From: Clostridiales bacterium
GTDB taxonomy: Bacteria > Bacillota_A > Clostridia > Oscillospirales > Oscillospiraceae
Assembly (NCBI GenBank): GCA_019417795.1
Contig: DXUR01000001.1
Span: forward strand, 1 to 64,000
Direction of reading: 5' to 3'
Length of the DNA stretch: 64,000 nucleotides
Shown: positions 41,682 through 50,300 of the stretch, in pieces
Numbering within the stretch: position 1 is the first letter of the stretch
Layout of the letters: each line of letters opens with the position of its first letter
Position numbers and translations under genes: made by a program
Notes under the pieces: model-generated
Databases searched by the model: none
Seen by the model: the letters and a program-made list of their open reading frames with translations, nothing else
Told to the model about the DNA's origin: nothing

Positions 41682-42104
41682 TTAATACAATGTCCACCAG
41701 TAGTCAAAAAGGCGCCGATAGTAATTCCCCTTTCTGGGTAGATCCTGACAGTTCCGAAACTTTCGGCTGGTCTCCCGTTTCATCCACCGCTGGCAATTAC
41801 TGTTCTTGGGATACTTGATGTACTTCCCTGAATGGAGCATCGTGTCACCATCAAAGCCGTAATCGATATAGCCGGCATGAGGCACATACCTTCTTGTGAC
41901 AATGCGCATGAGCGCGTCATTCTTGCGGATGCGCATTTCTCTTCGATACGCAGAGCCAGTTCGCCTGGATGGCTGCCCGGGAGCTGACTCAGTCAGCAAA
42001 TTCTCGATCTTCTCGTTTAATTCGATTTCGGTCATAGGCTTTACCGTTTGGCACAGTTCTTGTGATGGGACAAATACCATACCAGCTACCGCGCTGCTTC
42101 GCAT
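41682..42104 (-). CDS. Basic hypothetical protein of Clostridia elements
   Basis: Up to 140 residues; the start is unclear (ATG at 42104, 42080 or 42035). The conserved part begins MTEIELNEKIENLL and is strongly basic, with RRYVPHAGYIDYGFDGDTML and YYRRLFDYWW near the end. No recognised domain; it may bind nucleic acid. Overlaps the upstream gene by up to 19 bases. Confidence 0.6.
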   Translation of the reverse strand: MRSSAVAGMVFVPSQELCQTVKPMTEIELNEKIENLLTESAPGQPSRRTGSAYRREMRIRKNDALMRIVTRRYVPHAGYIDYGFDGDTMLHSGKYIKYPKNSNCQRWMKRETSRKFRNCQDLPRKGNYYRRLFDYWWTLY

Positions 42105-42499
42105 GTTGCTTCTTTTGCGCTTTCTTGCTCTGCTTTTTGAGTGGTATCATCTGTTTCATTGGTGAGAACACCTCCATTGTCTCGAACGGTTTGGACTTTC
42201 TTTTTGAGATCCGCGCAGAATGTAAGGTAGTCAGGATACCCGCACAGGAGCATCTTGTTGGGCAATTCACGGATCGCTGCCAGGAAAGCATCGACATCAC
42301 GCTTGCGGCACTTGCACATGATGACGCGATAGGGAGCATCCGGGCAAACGAACTCAGGGCCGAACCCGACTCGCACTTTATGCTTGATAAACAGCTGATC
42401 TGCTAGGTAGTCAGCAGTATCAATGATCGCAAAATAGCGGTAGAAGAGCGAGAACTTCTCGATCGTCCAACAGCAGTTTTCGTTGTATTCCTGGCTCAC
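42086..42499 (-). CDS. Hypothetical protein with GTG start
   Basis: 137 residues from GTG 42499 (GGAGG 7-8 bases upstream); a longer frame is open further upstream but lacks a good site. Contains YFAIIDTADYLADQLF, VRVGFGPEFVCPDAPYRVIM and a Cys-containing basic region. No known domain. Divergent from the XRE gene at 42621. Confidence 0.6.
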   Translation of the reverse strand: MSQEYNENCCWTIEKFSLFYRYFAIIDTADYLADQLFIKHKVRVGFGPEFVCPDAPYRVIMCKCRKRDVDAFLAAIRELPNKMLLCGYPDYLTFCADLKKKVQTVRDNGGVLTNETDDTTQKAEQESAKEATCEAAR

Positions 42500-42620
42500 T
42501 TTGATCCTCCAGTATGTGACAATTTCTTTACAAAAGTGATTTTGGTGTTGCTTTTTCGTCGGCCATCGATTACTCTGAGATATTCCCTTCTGGGAAATCT
42601 TTCTGATGGAGGCGATTGCC

Positions 42621-42968
42621 ATGCACATGAAGCAGTTTCCGGTTATTGATCCCGTTGCAACCGGAAAGAACATCATCCGCCTGCGCACGGAGCGTGGAAT
42701 GACGGTTCGGGATCTGCAGGTCTATTTCGGCTTTGAGGAGCCGCAAGCGATTTACAAATGGCAGCAAGGAAAGAGCCTGCCTTCCGTTGATAATCTGTAT
42801 GCTCTCGGCGCGTTGTTTGAAGTACCTATGGAGGACATCCTGGTATCTCGGACATCAAAACTGAATCTGATGATTTGTGAGCAGCAGGCTGAAGCCTGCT
42901 GCTCGCCTCTATTTATGGGAGAACTGCTCCGACTATCTCGGATACGGCAGAGAGCCAAGATCGCTTAG
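42621..42968 (+). CDS. XRE-family HTH regulator
   Basis: 115 residues from ATG 42621 (GGAGG 8 bases upstream; an earlier ATG overlaps that site). The first 70 residues are a HTH_3 domain (GKNIIRLRTERGMTVRDLQV, then QAIYKWQQGKSLPSVDNLYA). A C-terminal extension has CEQQAEACCS. Divergent from 42086, so it probably controls that gene and itself. Confidence 0.88.
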   Translation: MHMKQFPVIDPVATGKNIIRLRTERGMTVRDLQVYFGFEEPQAIYKWQQGKSLPSVDNLYALGALFEVPMEDILVSRTSKLNLMICEQQAEACCSPLFMGELLRLSRIRQRAKIA

Positions 42969-43352
42969 ACCATTTTTGCCAAGGCCATGCGCTCACTGGC
43001 TCCATGAGGAGCAGAGGTAGCATGCCTCGACGTATTAACGGCTCAAAGGCCAGCAGTATCAAGATAGGAAATCTATCTATATCCAACAGAATAGGGAGAT
43101 GTGAGGTGGCAAGGTCGAGATTCGGCGTTAGCGTATTCACGTTATAGTGAAACAGCGCTGGGCGCTGATGGATGGGAAGACGGTTCGTAGCATCCGTTAA
43201 CGAGACGGATCATGTCTTCTTTTGGAGCTCAGAATCAACCGAGCGGATTGTTTTGATTTGCAGCACTATAGTTCGTCTGCAACTGAACCGGTCGCCACGT
43301 TCTCTTCTTCTGCCGCATCCGTGATAGTCGGAGCAAAGCCGCAGGGGCTTGG
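42969..43352. other. Gap without a clear gene
   Basis: About 380 bases. The best coding signal is a 41-codon plus-strand frame at 43022-43147 (AGAGGTAG then ATG; basic product starting MPRRINGSKASS), which I rate as weak. An imperfect palindrome TTCAC-6-GTGAA lies at about 43136-43151. No strong terminator seen. Confidence 0.4.
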
Positions 43353-43994
43353 TCAGCTTAATGCGGACATATGCGCTTCAAAAGCCTCCGCAAAAGTCTC
43401 GTTCACATCGAACGGAGTTTCGTACTCCACCGGGGTGTTGACCAGAGCGGCATCCAGAGCGGCAGAGGTCTCATCGGACTTCTTGCTCAGATCAGCGCAC
43501 ATCTTCCGGATCTTATTGCGATCGAAATTGATGGTGGTCACACGCTTGACATCGCAGCGGTAGGAGACCTGATTTCCCTCGTTGTTGAACCGATAGCCGA
43601 CTCCCCCGTTAGAGATCAAAACCTCGCCATTGCGCAGGCCGGCCATGTGACGGAGCAGAGTGGCAATCTCCTGGCGCTTCCCATTGAGGCTCACTTCACC
43701 ATCCAGGCCAGCGCCAAGAGGAAGAGATACCTTCGCCTGATGGATTGCGGCGCTCAACTTTTCCCGCTCGTCCAGGAGGAACAGCAGGAACTCTGCCATC
43801 TCGGTGATATTCTCGCTATACTCGGTGGAAGGAGCCTCCATAGTGACCTCATCCTCCGCCTCTGCCATGACCTTGTGGCGGAGATAGGTGTTCTGCACCT
43901 TGGTAATGTTGCCATTGTTGCCGAGGATGCTCTGCGCATCGGCCATCATGGACTGCAGCTTATTCTGAAAGCGGAAAGCTTCTTTGAGATTCAT
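43353..43994 (-). CDS. Conserved hypothetical protein
   Basis: 213 residues from ATG 43994 (AAGGAG 8 bases upstream). Helical, with MNLKEAFRFQNKLQSMMADAQ, ENITEMAEFLLFLLDEREKL and a central beta-like stretch ISNGGVGYRFNNEGNQ. It ends with a helical NETFAEAFEAHM. Has its own promoter. Function unknown; homologues seem common in Clostridia. Confidence 0.7.
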   Translation of the reverse strand: MNLKEAFRFQNKLQSMMADAQSILGNNGNITKVQNTYLRHKVMAEAEDEVTMEAPSTEYSENITEMAEFLLFLLDEREKLSAAIHQAKVSLPLGAGLDGEVSLNGKRQEIATLLRHMAGLRNGEVLISNGGVGYRFNNEGNQVSYRCDVKRVTTINFDRNKIRKMCADLSKKSDETSAALDAALVNTPVEYETPFDVNETFAEAFEAHMSALS

Positions 43995-44026
43995 ATCGCT
44001 CACTCCTTGTTCTTGTCGTTGATATC

Positions 44027-44055
44027 ATGATAACCCTGTTTTTTGAAGTTGTCAT
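44027..44055 (-). promoter_or_regulatory. Promoter of the 43353-43994 gene
   Basis: On the minus strand ATGACA (44050-44055) and TATCAT (44027-44032), 17 bases apart, about 33 bases before the start. Confidence 0.55.
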
Positions 44056-44072
44056 TGAACTGCTGGTTTAAT

Positions 44073-44112
44073 AGCAACAAAAACAGAACGAGAGGGTCAA
44101 AGCCTCTCGTTC
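44073..44112 (-). terminator. Terminator of the NYN-domain gene
   Basis: On the minus strand GAACGAGAGG and CCTCTCGTTC arms around a 7-base loop, followed by TGTTTTTGTTG. Twelve bases past the stop. Confidence 0.85.
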
Positions 44113-44124
44113 CAATATGCGGGA

Positions 44125-45519
44125 CTATTTTCCAAGCACGATCGTTGCTTCCCCGTTGGGAGAGATATCAACATGCATGGTTTTAATGTACTTGTCATAA
44201 AATTGGTTCTTCTCTGCGGTCGTCATGTCAGCTCTGGTCGCTCTACAGGCCTCATCCAGAATATCTCGAACATTAAGGTGAAATGCCTGGTCGAGTTTCT
44301 GGCGAACCTCGCGAAGTACTGCCGCAACCTTGATATCATTACTGTTACCAGTACAAAAATCGTCGATATAGCAATAAGAAATGCCGGCATTGATCAACGC
44401 ATTTTTGATGGTCGGACTGCATTTCTCGCTTTCTACCATCACGAAGAACCGAACCTCAGGCATTGCCGAAATCAGCCCCCAATAGTCGGAGTCGCTGGAT
44501 ACAAGAATGAACGAGTCCACATTGTTCTGATAATACTCACGGCAGGTCCCGGTGGTCAAACGAATGTCAACAAGTGACTTGTTTTCTTTGATGCGTTCGA
44601 TCAGGACATGCTCAATTGGAATTTGGGTGAAGCGCTCCAAAATCTTCCACGCCGATGTGGTATGAATATCATCATAGAGGATGATTTTACAAATCTTATT
44701 GAGTAGTGCTTCCTGATTAAGATTGTTCAAGGTTGCGTACAGTTTGTAGGGATCGGAGTTTTCACAATCCACCACAACGACGACGCGCTCACTCTTGTCC
44801 AGGAACTTGTATATACCAGCCTTTGTGAGGTTACCGGCATCAGACACTTTGCTCAAGTCTGTGAAATAATCCTCATTTGCTTCATATAGAAGCGAAACAA
44901 ACTTCTTGTCATTGTAGAGGATGTTGCCAGAGTCCATGTAGGACCAATTGATATAGACTTGGTACGGGTACTTATTTTTGTTGGCGTAATAATCTGCCGC
45001 TGCTGCCTTGATGCCCTTCTCGTTGAGGCCATCCGGCATGAGGAAGAGCTTCCGGACATATTCCCACTTCAGCCATAATGGAAACAGCGACTTGCAGTTG
45101 TTGATGCGGTTGCTGATATGCTTATTGATATCTACAATATACTGGGCAGGCAAAGCTCTGGATCTAACAATCGTAATACCATCCTGCATGAGTTCGTTCA
45201 GACTATCCTGCGGAACATACTCTGGAAGCGAGTGGAGATTGCACATATCGAAACGCATACGGTTATTGATGGCTTTATAATTGAGTTCCAAAGCCGTTCG
45301 AATCATGCAGAGGTTGCGCACGATGCGGGCATTCTTGTCTGCGTGTAATTTCTCATACCATTCCATCTTTGGTGGTTCATATTCGTTTTCAAAAATGCGC
45401 TTTTGGACTCCGATTAAATAAGCCACCTTCGAAACAACAGTATAAGTACTGTTCTCATAGTCGGTATATGCTTTTCTCGGGTTCCGAGTCGCTGTATCAT
45501 CGTATGCCTGGTTATTCAT
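44125..45519 (-). CDS. NYN-domain protein (predicted nuclease)
   Basis: 464 residues. Residues about 250-400 form an NYN/PIN-like domain: VVVVDCENSDPYKLYATL (first Asp), later DIRLTTGTCREYYQ, and SFILVSSDSDYWGLI with acidic residues of the active site, then FVMVESEKCSPTIKNAL. NYN proteins are RNA or tRNA nucleases. The N-terminal 240 residues are unassigned and helical. GGGGG lies upstream of the ATG. It has its own terminator and no obvious partner gene. Confidence 0.8.
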   Translation of the reverse strand: MNNQAYDDTATRNPRKAYTDYENSTYTVVSKVAYLIGVQKRIFENEYEPPKMEWYEKLHADKNARIVRNLCMIRTALELNYKAINNRMRFDMCNLHSLPEYVPQDSLNELMQDGITIVRSRALPAQYIVDINKHISNRINNCKSLFPLWLKWEYVRKLFLMPDGLNEKGIKAAAADYYANKNKYPYQVYINWSYMDSGNILYNDKKFVSLLYEANEDYFTDLSKVSDAGNLTKAGIYKFLDKSERVVVVVDCENSDPYKLYATLNNLNQEALLNKICKIILYDDIHTTSAWKILERFTQIPIEHVLIERIKENKSLVDIRLTTGTCREYYQNNVDSFILVSSDSDYWGLISAMPEVRFFVMVESEKCSPTIKNALINAGISYCYIDDFCTGNSNDIKVAAVLREVRQKLDQAFHLNVRDILDEACRATRADMTTAEKNQFYDKYIKTMHVDISPNGEATIVLGK

Positions 45520-45628
45520 AAAAGCCCCCTATTCCACGGGTCACGGTACAGCTAAATACTGCAAAAACTGATGTTTTCTTGCGCTTAGAATACCATATTC
45601 AAGGGCTTCTGTCCATTGGTGCCGACAA

Positions 45629-46237
45629 TTAACTGACCGAGATACTGGTCTGTCCTTCGTTCTCCCACTCAAAGAGTTCAGGCAGGGCTCGTGGCGCATA
45701 ATCGCGAGAGCGAGTGCCCACAATGCGAGCTGATGGATCGTTCTCCACAAACCGCTCAGGGCGCTGCTCTAAGATGAAATCGATCCAAGCGATTGCATTC
45801 TTGCACTTGCGCCGGCGCACACGGGCATCGTGCAGAAGTTTATAGAGTTGGTATCCATGTGAGGCATCCAGGTTATAGAACTCCGCTGCGTGCTCGATGT
45901 CTTCAATCTCCAGCTCCGCCTTCCGCTGGCCGGTCACCAGTGTTTCTCTCTGGCATTGGATGGTGTGAATGAAATCGCTGAAATTCTTCAGCCGTGTCAG
46001 GTAGAATTCAGGCGTCAGTAGCTCCAGTTGCAGATCAGGATTTTCGGGATTGGGGTTTGAGATGAAGATGACCTTATACTTCAGGTTTTTCATCGCCTTT
46101 GGCAGCAAAGAGCAGTATTTCTCTGCCGTCTTCTTATTGTTGAATGTATGCGCGCGATCGATATAGGCAGTGGTGATCATCTGATTGTTGCCGATAATCT
46201 CCACATAGCTTTTTCCATTGCTGATAATCCAGGGCAT
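45629..46237 (-). CDS. Hypothetical protein
   Basis: 202 residues from ATG 46237 (AAGGAGG 7 bases upstream). N-terminal WIISNGKSYVEIIGNNQMI, then helical segments (RRRKCKNAIAWIDFILEQR) and an acidic end. No recognised domain. Function unknown. Confidence 0.65.
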   Translation of the reverse strand: MPWIISNGKSYVEIIGNNQMITTAYIDRAHTFNNKKTAEKYCSLLPKAMKNLKYKVIFISNPNPENPDLQLELLTPEFYLTRLKNFSDFIHTIQCQRETLVTGQRKAELEIEDIEHAAEFYNLDASHGYQLYKLLHDARVRRRKCKNAIAWIDFILEQRPERFVENDPSARIVGTRSRDYAPRALPELFEWENEGQTSISVS

Positions 46238-46345
46238 ATTTGATCCTCCTTCGTCCGAATAGAAATAGTGGGCGCACATGATGGAAATGCCAGTTCTGGG
46301 TGTTTGGTTGAACATGTCCACCTATGCAATATTGATATAGAGCCA

Positions 46346-46594
46346 TCAGGTGGTTCTAAGGGCGCGTAGGAGTTGTGCACGAGCCACCTGCGCGGTCTGC
46401 TGTTTCACTCCAGCTTTCAAGTATTCAATGGCATCATTCCACTAAAAAAGTGCGTATTCTGCGGCATCAAAAGTCTCAAGAAATGCGGCTAAACGGGATC
46501 GACCGTCAGTGGACAGGAACCGCAGGTAAGAGAGGTATTGTACTTTCATGAAGGTTGCTGCTTCATCAAGTAGACATGGAGTGTGATTGGTCAT
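46346..46594 (-). pseudogene. Small gene interrupted by an in-frame TAG
   Basis: From ATG 46594 (GAGGAAC 7 bases upstream) 50 codons read MTNHTPCLLDEAATFMKVQY and end in DAAEYALF at TAG 46442-46444. The same frame then continues for 31 codons (WNDAIEYLKAGVKQQTAQ, VARAQLLRALRTT) to TGA at 46346-46348, with coding-like, helical content. It looks like one 80-residue protein broken by a nonsense change, or by a stop that is read through. The ATG overlaps the upstream small gene. Confidence 0.55.
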
Positions 46595-46799
46595 ATCGGA
46601 GTTCCTCTTGCAGATGCAACGAGGTCGCACCCTCTTTCTTTTCATTTGTGCCATATAGTTGGGAGGCATCGAAGTGATCGCAGCGAAACATCGTACCATC
46701 GGACATATAGATTTCCGCTCTGCCAACGGATTCCATCTCCACACGGATAATGTAGCTGGTGTTGACAATCGCGATACCGAGGTTGATAAATCTACCCAT
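46566..46799 (-). CDS. Small beta-rich protein
   Basis: 77 residues from ATG 46799 (GGAGG 10 bases upstream). Begins MGRFINLGIAIVNTSYIIRV, then AEIYMSDGTMFRCD. The layout resembles the neighbouring 121-residue protein at 46863, which suggests a shared small fold. No recognised family. Confidence 0.65.
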   Translation of the reverse strand: MGRFINLGIAIVNTSYIIRVEMESVGRAEIYMSDGTMFRCDHFDASQLYGTNEKKEGATSLHLQEELRYDQSHSMST

Positions 46800-46830
46800 G
46801 TTTGACATTCCTCCACTTGTTTTGGAATAG

Positions 46831-46856
46831 AAGGCCGCTGCCGGAGCAGCGGCCTT
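46831..46856. terminator. Perfect GC-rich hairpin between small genes
   Basis: AAGGCCGCTGC and GCAGCGGCCTT, 11 bp with a CGGA loop, 7 bases after the stop at 46863. Followed on the minus strand by CTATTCC, without a strong T run. Confidence 0.7.
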
Positions 46857-46862
46857 CGTTAT

Positions 46863-47228
46863 TTACTTGGTTGGAACGAATCCGGTAAAACCGGTATGGC
46901 CTTTATTGGCGATTCGCTCGATGTCTTTGTCTGTTGCAAAGACGAAAGGCTCAATTTTGCCGTCAGACATCAGCATCACAAAAGCGCAGGGGCAGATTTC
47001 GCTGTCGCCATCATCATCAAGATAGACAGCGCTGACGCCCTGGCAAGGGATAATGGAACGAATGGAGTTGTAGTCATTGACTTCGTCGTGAAGGTCGATC
47101 TCACTGTGGAAGTGCTGACCATCTTTGGTGAGGATGATGCATCCGCCATCTTCCTTGGGAATGATGCGGGCGATCATGTCACTGTTCAGCAGCTCGCCTT
47201 TGGTACCAATAGGTAAAAACTTGCTCAT
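46863..47228 (-). CDS. Small protein similar in layout to its neighbour
   Basis: 121 residues, GAGGAG upstream. Starts MSKFLPIGTKGELLNSDMIA, then GGCIILTKDGQHFHSE, with an acidic middle and FVPTK end. Compare the FINLG...TSYI...DGTMF arrangement of the next gene. Last gene before the adhesin, separated by a terminator. Confidence 0.65.
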   Translation of the reverse strand: MSKFLPIGTKGELLNSDMIARIIPKEDGGCIILTKDGQHFHSEIDLHDEVNDYNSIRSIIPCQGVSAVYLDDDGDSEICPCAFVMLMSDGKIEPFVFATDKDIERIANKGHTGFTGFVPTK

Positions 47229-47257
47229 GATAATACTCTCCTCATGTTCAAAAGATC

Positions 47258-47283
47258 AGCCCCGAAGCGTGAGCTCCGGGGCT
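47258..47283. terminator. Terminator after the adhesin gene
   Basis: AGCCCCG and CGGGGCT arms with inner AGC/GCT pairing; on the minus strand followed by GATCTTTTG. About 35 bases past the adhesin stop. Confidence 0.7.
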
Positions 47284-47316
47284 GGCGGGGGTTATAGGAA
47301 ACGACCTCTCTCGAGA

Positions 47317-50300
47317 TCAATATCCGGTCTTGGGAAGCGGGTTGTTGTTGAAGCGACAGACGGTGGTGACCCAGGTGGCCTTGGCCGTCTGCCACTCGTT
47401 GAGGTACTGACCACCCACATCAGCTCTGTTGATGATTTGGTAGCCGTTGCTCACGGTGCCAAGCACCTGCACACGCATGGTGGGCTTCACCACGGACGCA
47501 AAGCCGCTGGGCACGGTGCCGAACTCGAACCGGACATCCGTGACATACTCGCCCTGAGCAAGGCCGAGGGTTGCTGCATTGAGGCTCAGAGAGTAGTTGT
47601 TGGAGGTCAGCAGGTTGCTGGCCAGAGTCCGGTAATCGCTCAGATTGGTCTTGAAGGTGACCTTGTAATAAAGCCTCGCATTGTAGGTACCGGTGGTCAC
47701 GCTGATTGCGCGTGTGGCATCGGTCGGAATACGGTCATGCCAGAAGAAACTGTTCAGCGCAACATTGGAGGTGTTGCCGATACCGGAGAAGTCATAGCTC
47801 ATGACCTGTCCGGGCTGTACCTCGCGGTTGCCGGTCTTCTTAATGGTCACGCCGAGATTGGCGGACTTGTTGTAGGCGGAGAGTTTGATGATCTGGTTTG
47901 GATACTCGATCTCGGCCTCCATCTTCTCACTGCTGAGCTGATAGTACTTGGGTGCGGACACCTCCGTAACAAAGTAGCGGCCCAGAGGCAGAGGATCGGA
48001 AGCGGCGACGCCGCGTGCATCGGTCACAATATAGCCCACGACCTTACCGGAACGGGCCTGCGTGATCTCAAACACCGCACCTTCCAGAGCAGAGCCGGCG
48101 CGCTGGCCAGTGACGAGGTTATCGTCAGCACTATACTTGCGGACCTGGATCTGACCGGTTACAGCGCTGTTCTCCCATTCGATCTGCGCGCACTTACCCG
48201 CCTCAACATAGACGGTTTTGTACTGCTCATCGCGGATGTAGCCCTCGGCCGCCTCCAGTTCACGGATATAGTACTTGCCGGGAGTCAGCTCGTCATCAAT
48301 GTAGATGTAGCCATCCTGATCCGTCGCATACTCGCCAATGGGATTCTTGCCTGCATCGTACAGGACGAACTTGACACCATAGATACCCTCGCCGGTAGCC
48401 GCATCGACCTTATGGATCATAATCGACGCCATGCGCTGATTGGTGATCTCCACCGCGGTGGTCTCACCGTCCTTGATGCAGACATTGACGGGCGTGGCAT
48501 CCAGCTCGTAGCCCTCGGCTGCCTTCAGCTCGGTGATGGTATACCATCCATTCTCCGCATTGGGGATGCTGATGACACCGTTGCGGTCAGTCGTGTAGGT
48601 GCCAAGGATCTCGCCGTTGATCTTCCGAACCTCGAATTTGACACCCTTGATGCGTGCGCCGGTATCCTCATCAGATTTGATGATCTGGAGACCACCAGCA
48701 GGTCTGTTATAGAAGGTCAGCGTCTGAAGATCATCGGGATCGATTACGACGGTCTGGGATCTGGTCTCTTCATCGATCACATAGCCGGAGATGGTCTTCG
48801 TCTCTGTGACGACCAGCGTGCCAACGATGCCGCTGATCAAGATCTCACCGTTTTCGTCCGTCCGATAGATCCCGTTGGAAGACAGCTTGCCACCTTCATC
48901 AGGCACATAGCTGCCATCAGCGTAAGCCACACGGAACTCAACGCCTGCCAGAGGCTTGCGAGTAACACTGTCCAGTTTCACAATGCGCAGGCCGCCGAGA
49001 GGCTGATTGCGGAATTCCACCGTCACGACCTCGTGGGAGCGCACTTTGACGGTCTGTGGCGTGTCGTCCAGGACATAGCCGGATTTTGCACGCACTTCCT
49101 TGATGACCAGTGTAGTGTTGGGATCAAGGCCATCGATCAGAATGGTGCCGACGCTATCGGTTACATACTTACCGTTTCTGTTGCCCACGACGGTGCCGTT
49201 GGACTCTGTGACCATGAATTCCACATCGGACAGAGGCTCGCGGGTAATTGCATCAATCTTTTTAATCAGGACACTACCCTTGGCCTCATTCCCGAAGGTG
49301 ACGGTGATGACATCCTGTTCGTTGCCACTCAAATATACCGTCTGAATATCGTTTTCGCTCAGCACATAGCCGTCTGGTGCGGAGATCTCCTCAATGACAT
49401 AGGTGCCAGCCTTCAGACCTGTGAGGATGAAAGTGCCGTTGGAAGAAGTCTGACGCTCAGCGATGACTGTGCCTCCAGTACCGGAGGTGCCGCCAAGGAA
49501 CCGCACGCGGAACCATGCACCCTGAAGAGGATCACCGGTGCTGGAGTCTACCTTCTTGACGATGATGGCGCTCAGGGGGGTGTTCTCAAAAGTGACGACC
49601 TTGCCGCGCCCCGCTTCCACATAGACCTGCTGGGAAGTGGGATCTTTGATGGAATAGCCCGCAGCAGGCTCCAGCTCGGTGATGGTGTACCAGCCGTCAT
49701 CCAGCTTATCGATGAAGAACTGACCGTTCTCATCCGAGTAGTAGGTACCAAGATCACGAATCTCACCGGTAGAGGTCTTATCGGAACGGAAAGTAACATT
49801 GAACTTCGCACCCTTAATGGGATCGCCGGTAATGCTGTCGATCTTATTGACTGTCAGGGTGGGCTTGGGATAGTTCTGGAACTGGACGGTGCCAGTCCTG
49901 TTGGGAAACAGCGTGATCATCTGATGTGCTTCGTTGAGCAGATAGCCATCGGGTACTGACTGCTCCCAGATCTCATAGACACCGGGCATCAGCTTTTCCA
50001 GATAGCAGCGGCCATTCTCGTCAGAGGTCACGGTGGTCAGTGTGGAAGAATCCACACGCTTGACGGTAAAGGTCACACCGGCGACAGGCTTTCCAGTAAT
50101 GGCATCAGTTTTTAGGATCTCCAAATTGGGCATCCGATCATTGGAAACGACCAGTTCGCTGTTCTGACCGGGGAACAGCTCCACATGATACTCACGGGAG
50201 TCCTTCACATATCCTTCCGGAGCATCCATCTCCACCACGGAGTAAATGCCGGGTTCCAGATCGGAGATGTTGATTTCGCCCTTGGTGTCAGTTACGCGAT

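Noticed and set aside
43022..43147. 41-codon basic frame in the 42969-43352 gap
   Set aside because: A ribosome-like site is present but there is no similarity and no neighbours to support it; mentioned only in the gap entry.
47125..49959. Plus-strand open frame of 944 codons opposite the adhesin
   Set aside because: Antisense shadow of the repeat-rich adhesin. It has no ribosome site or domain and simply mirrors the codon bias of the real gene.
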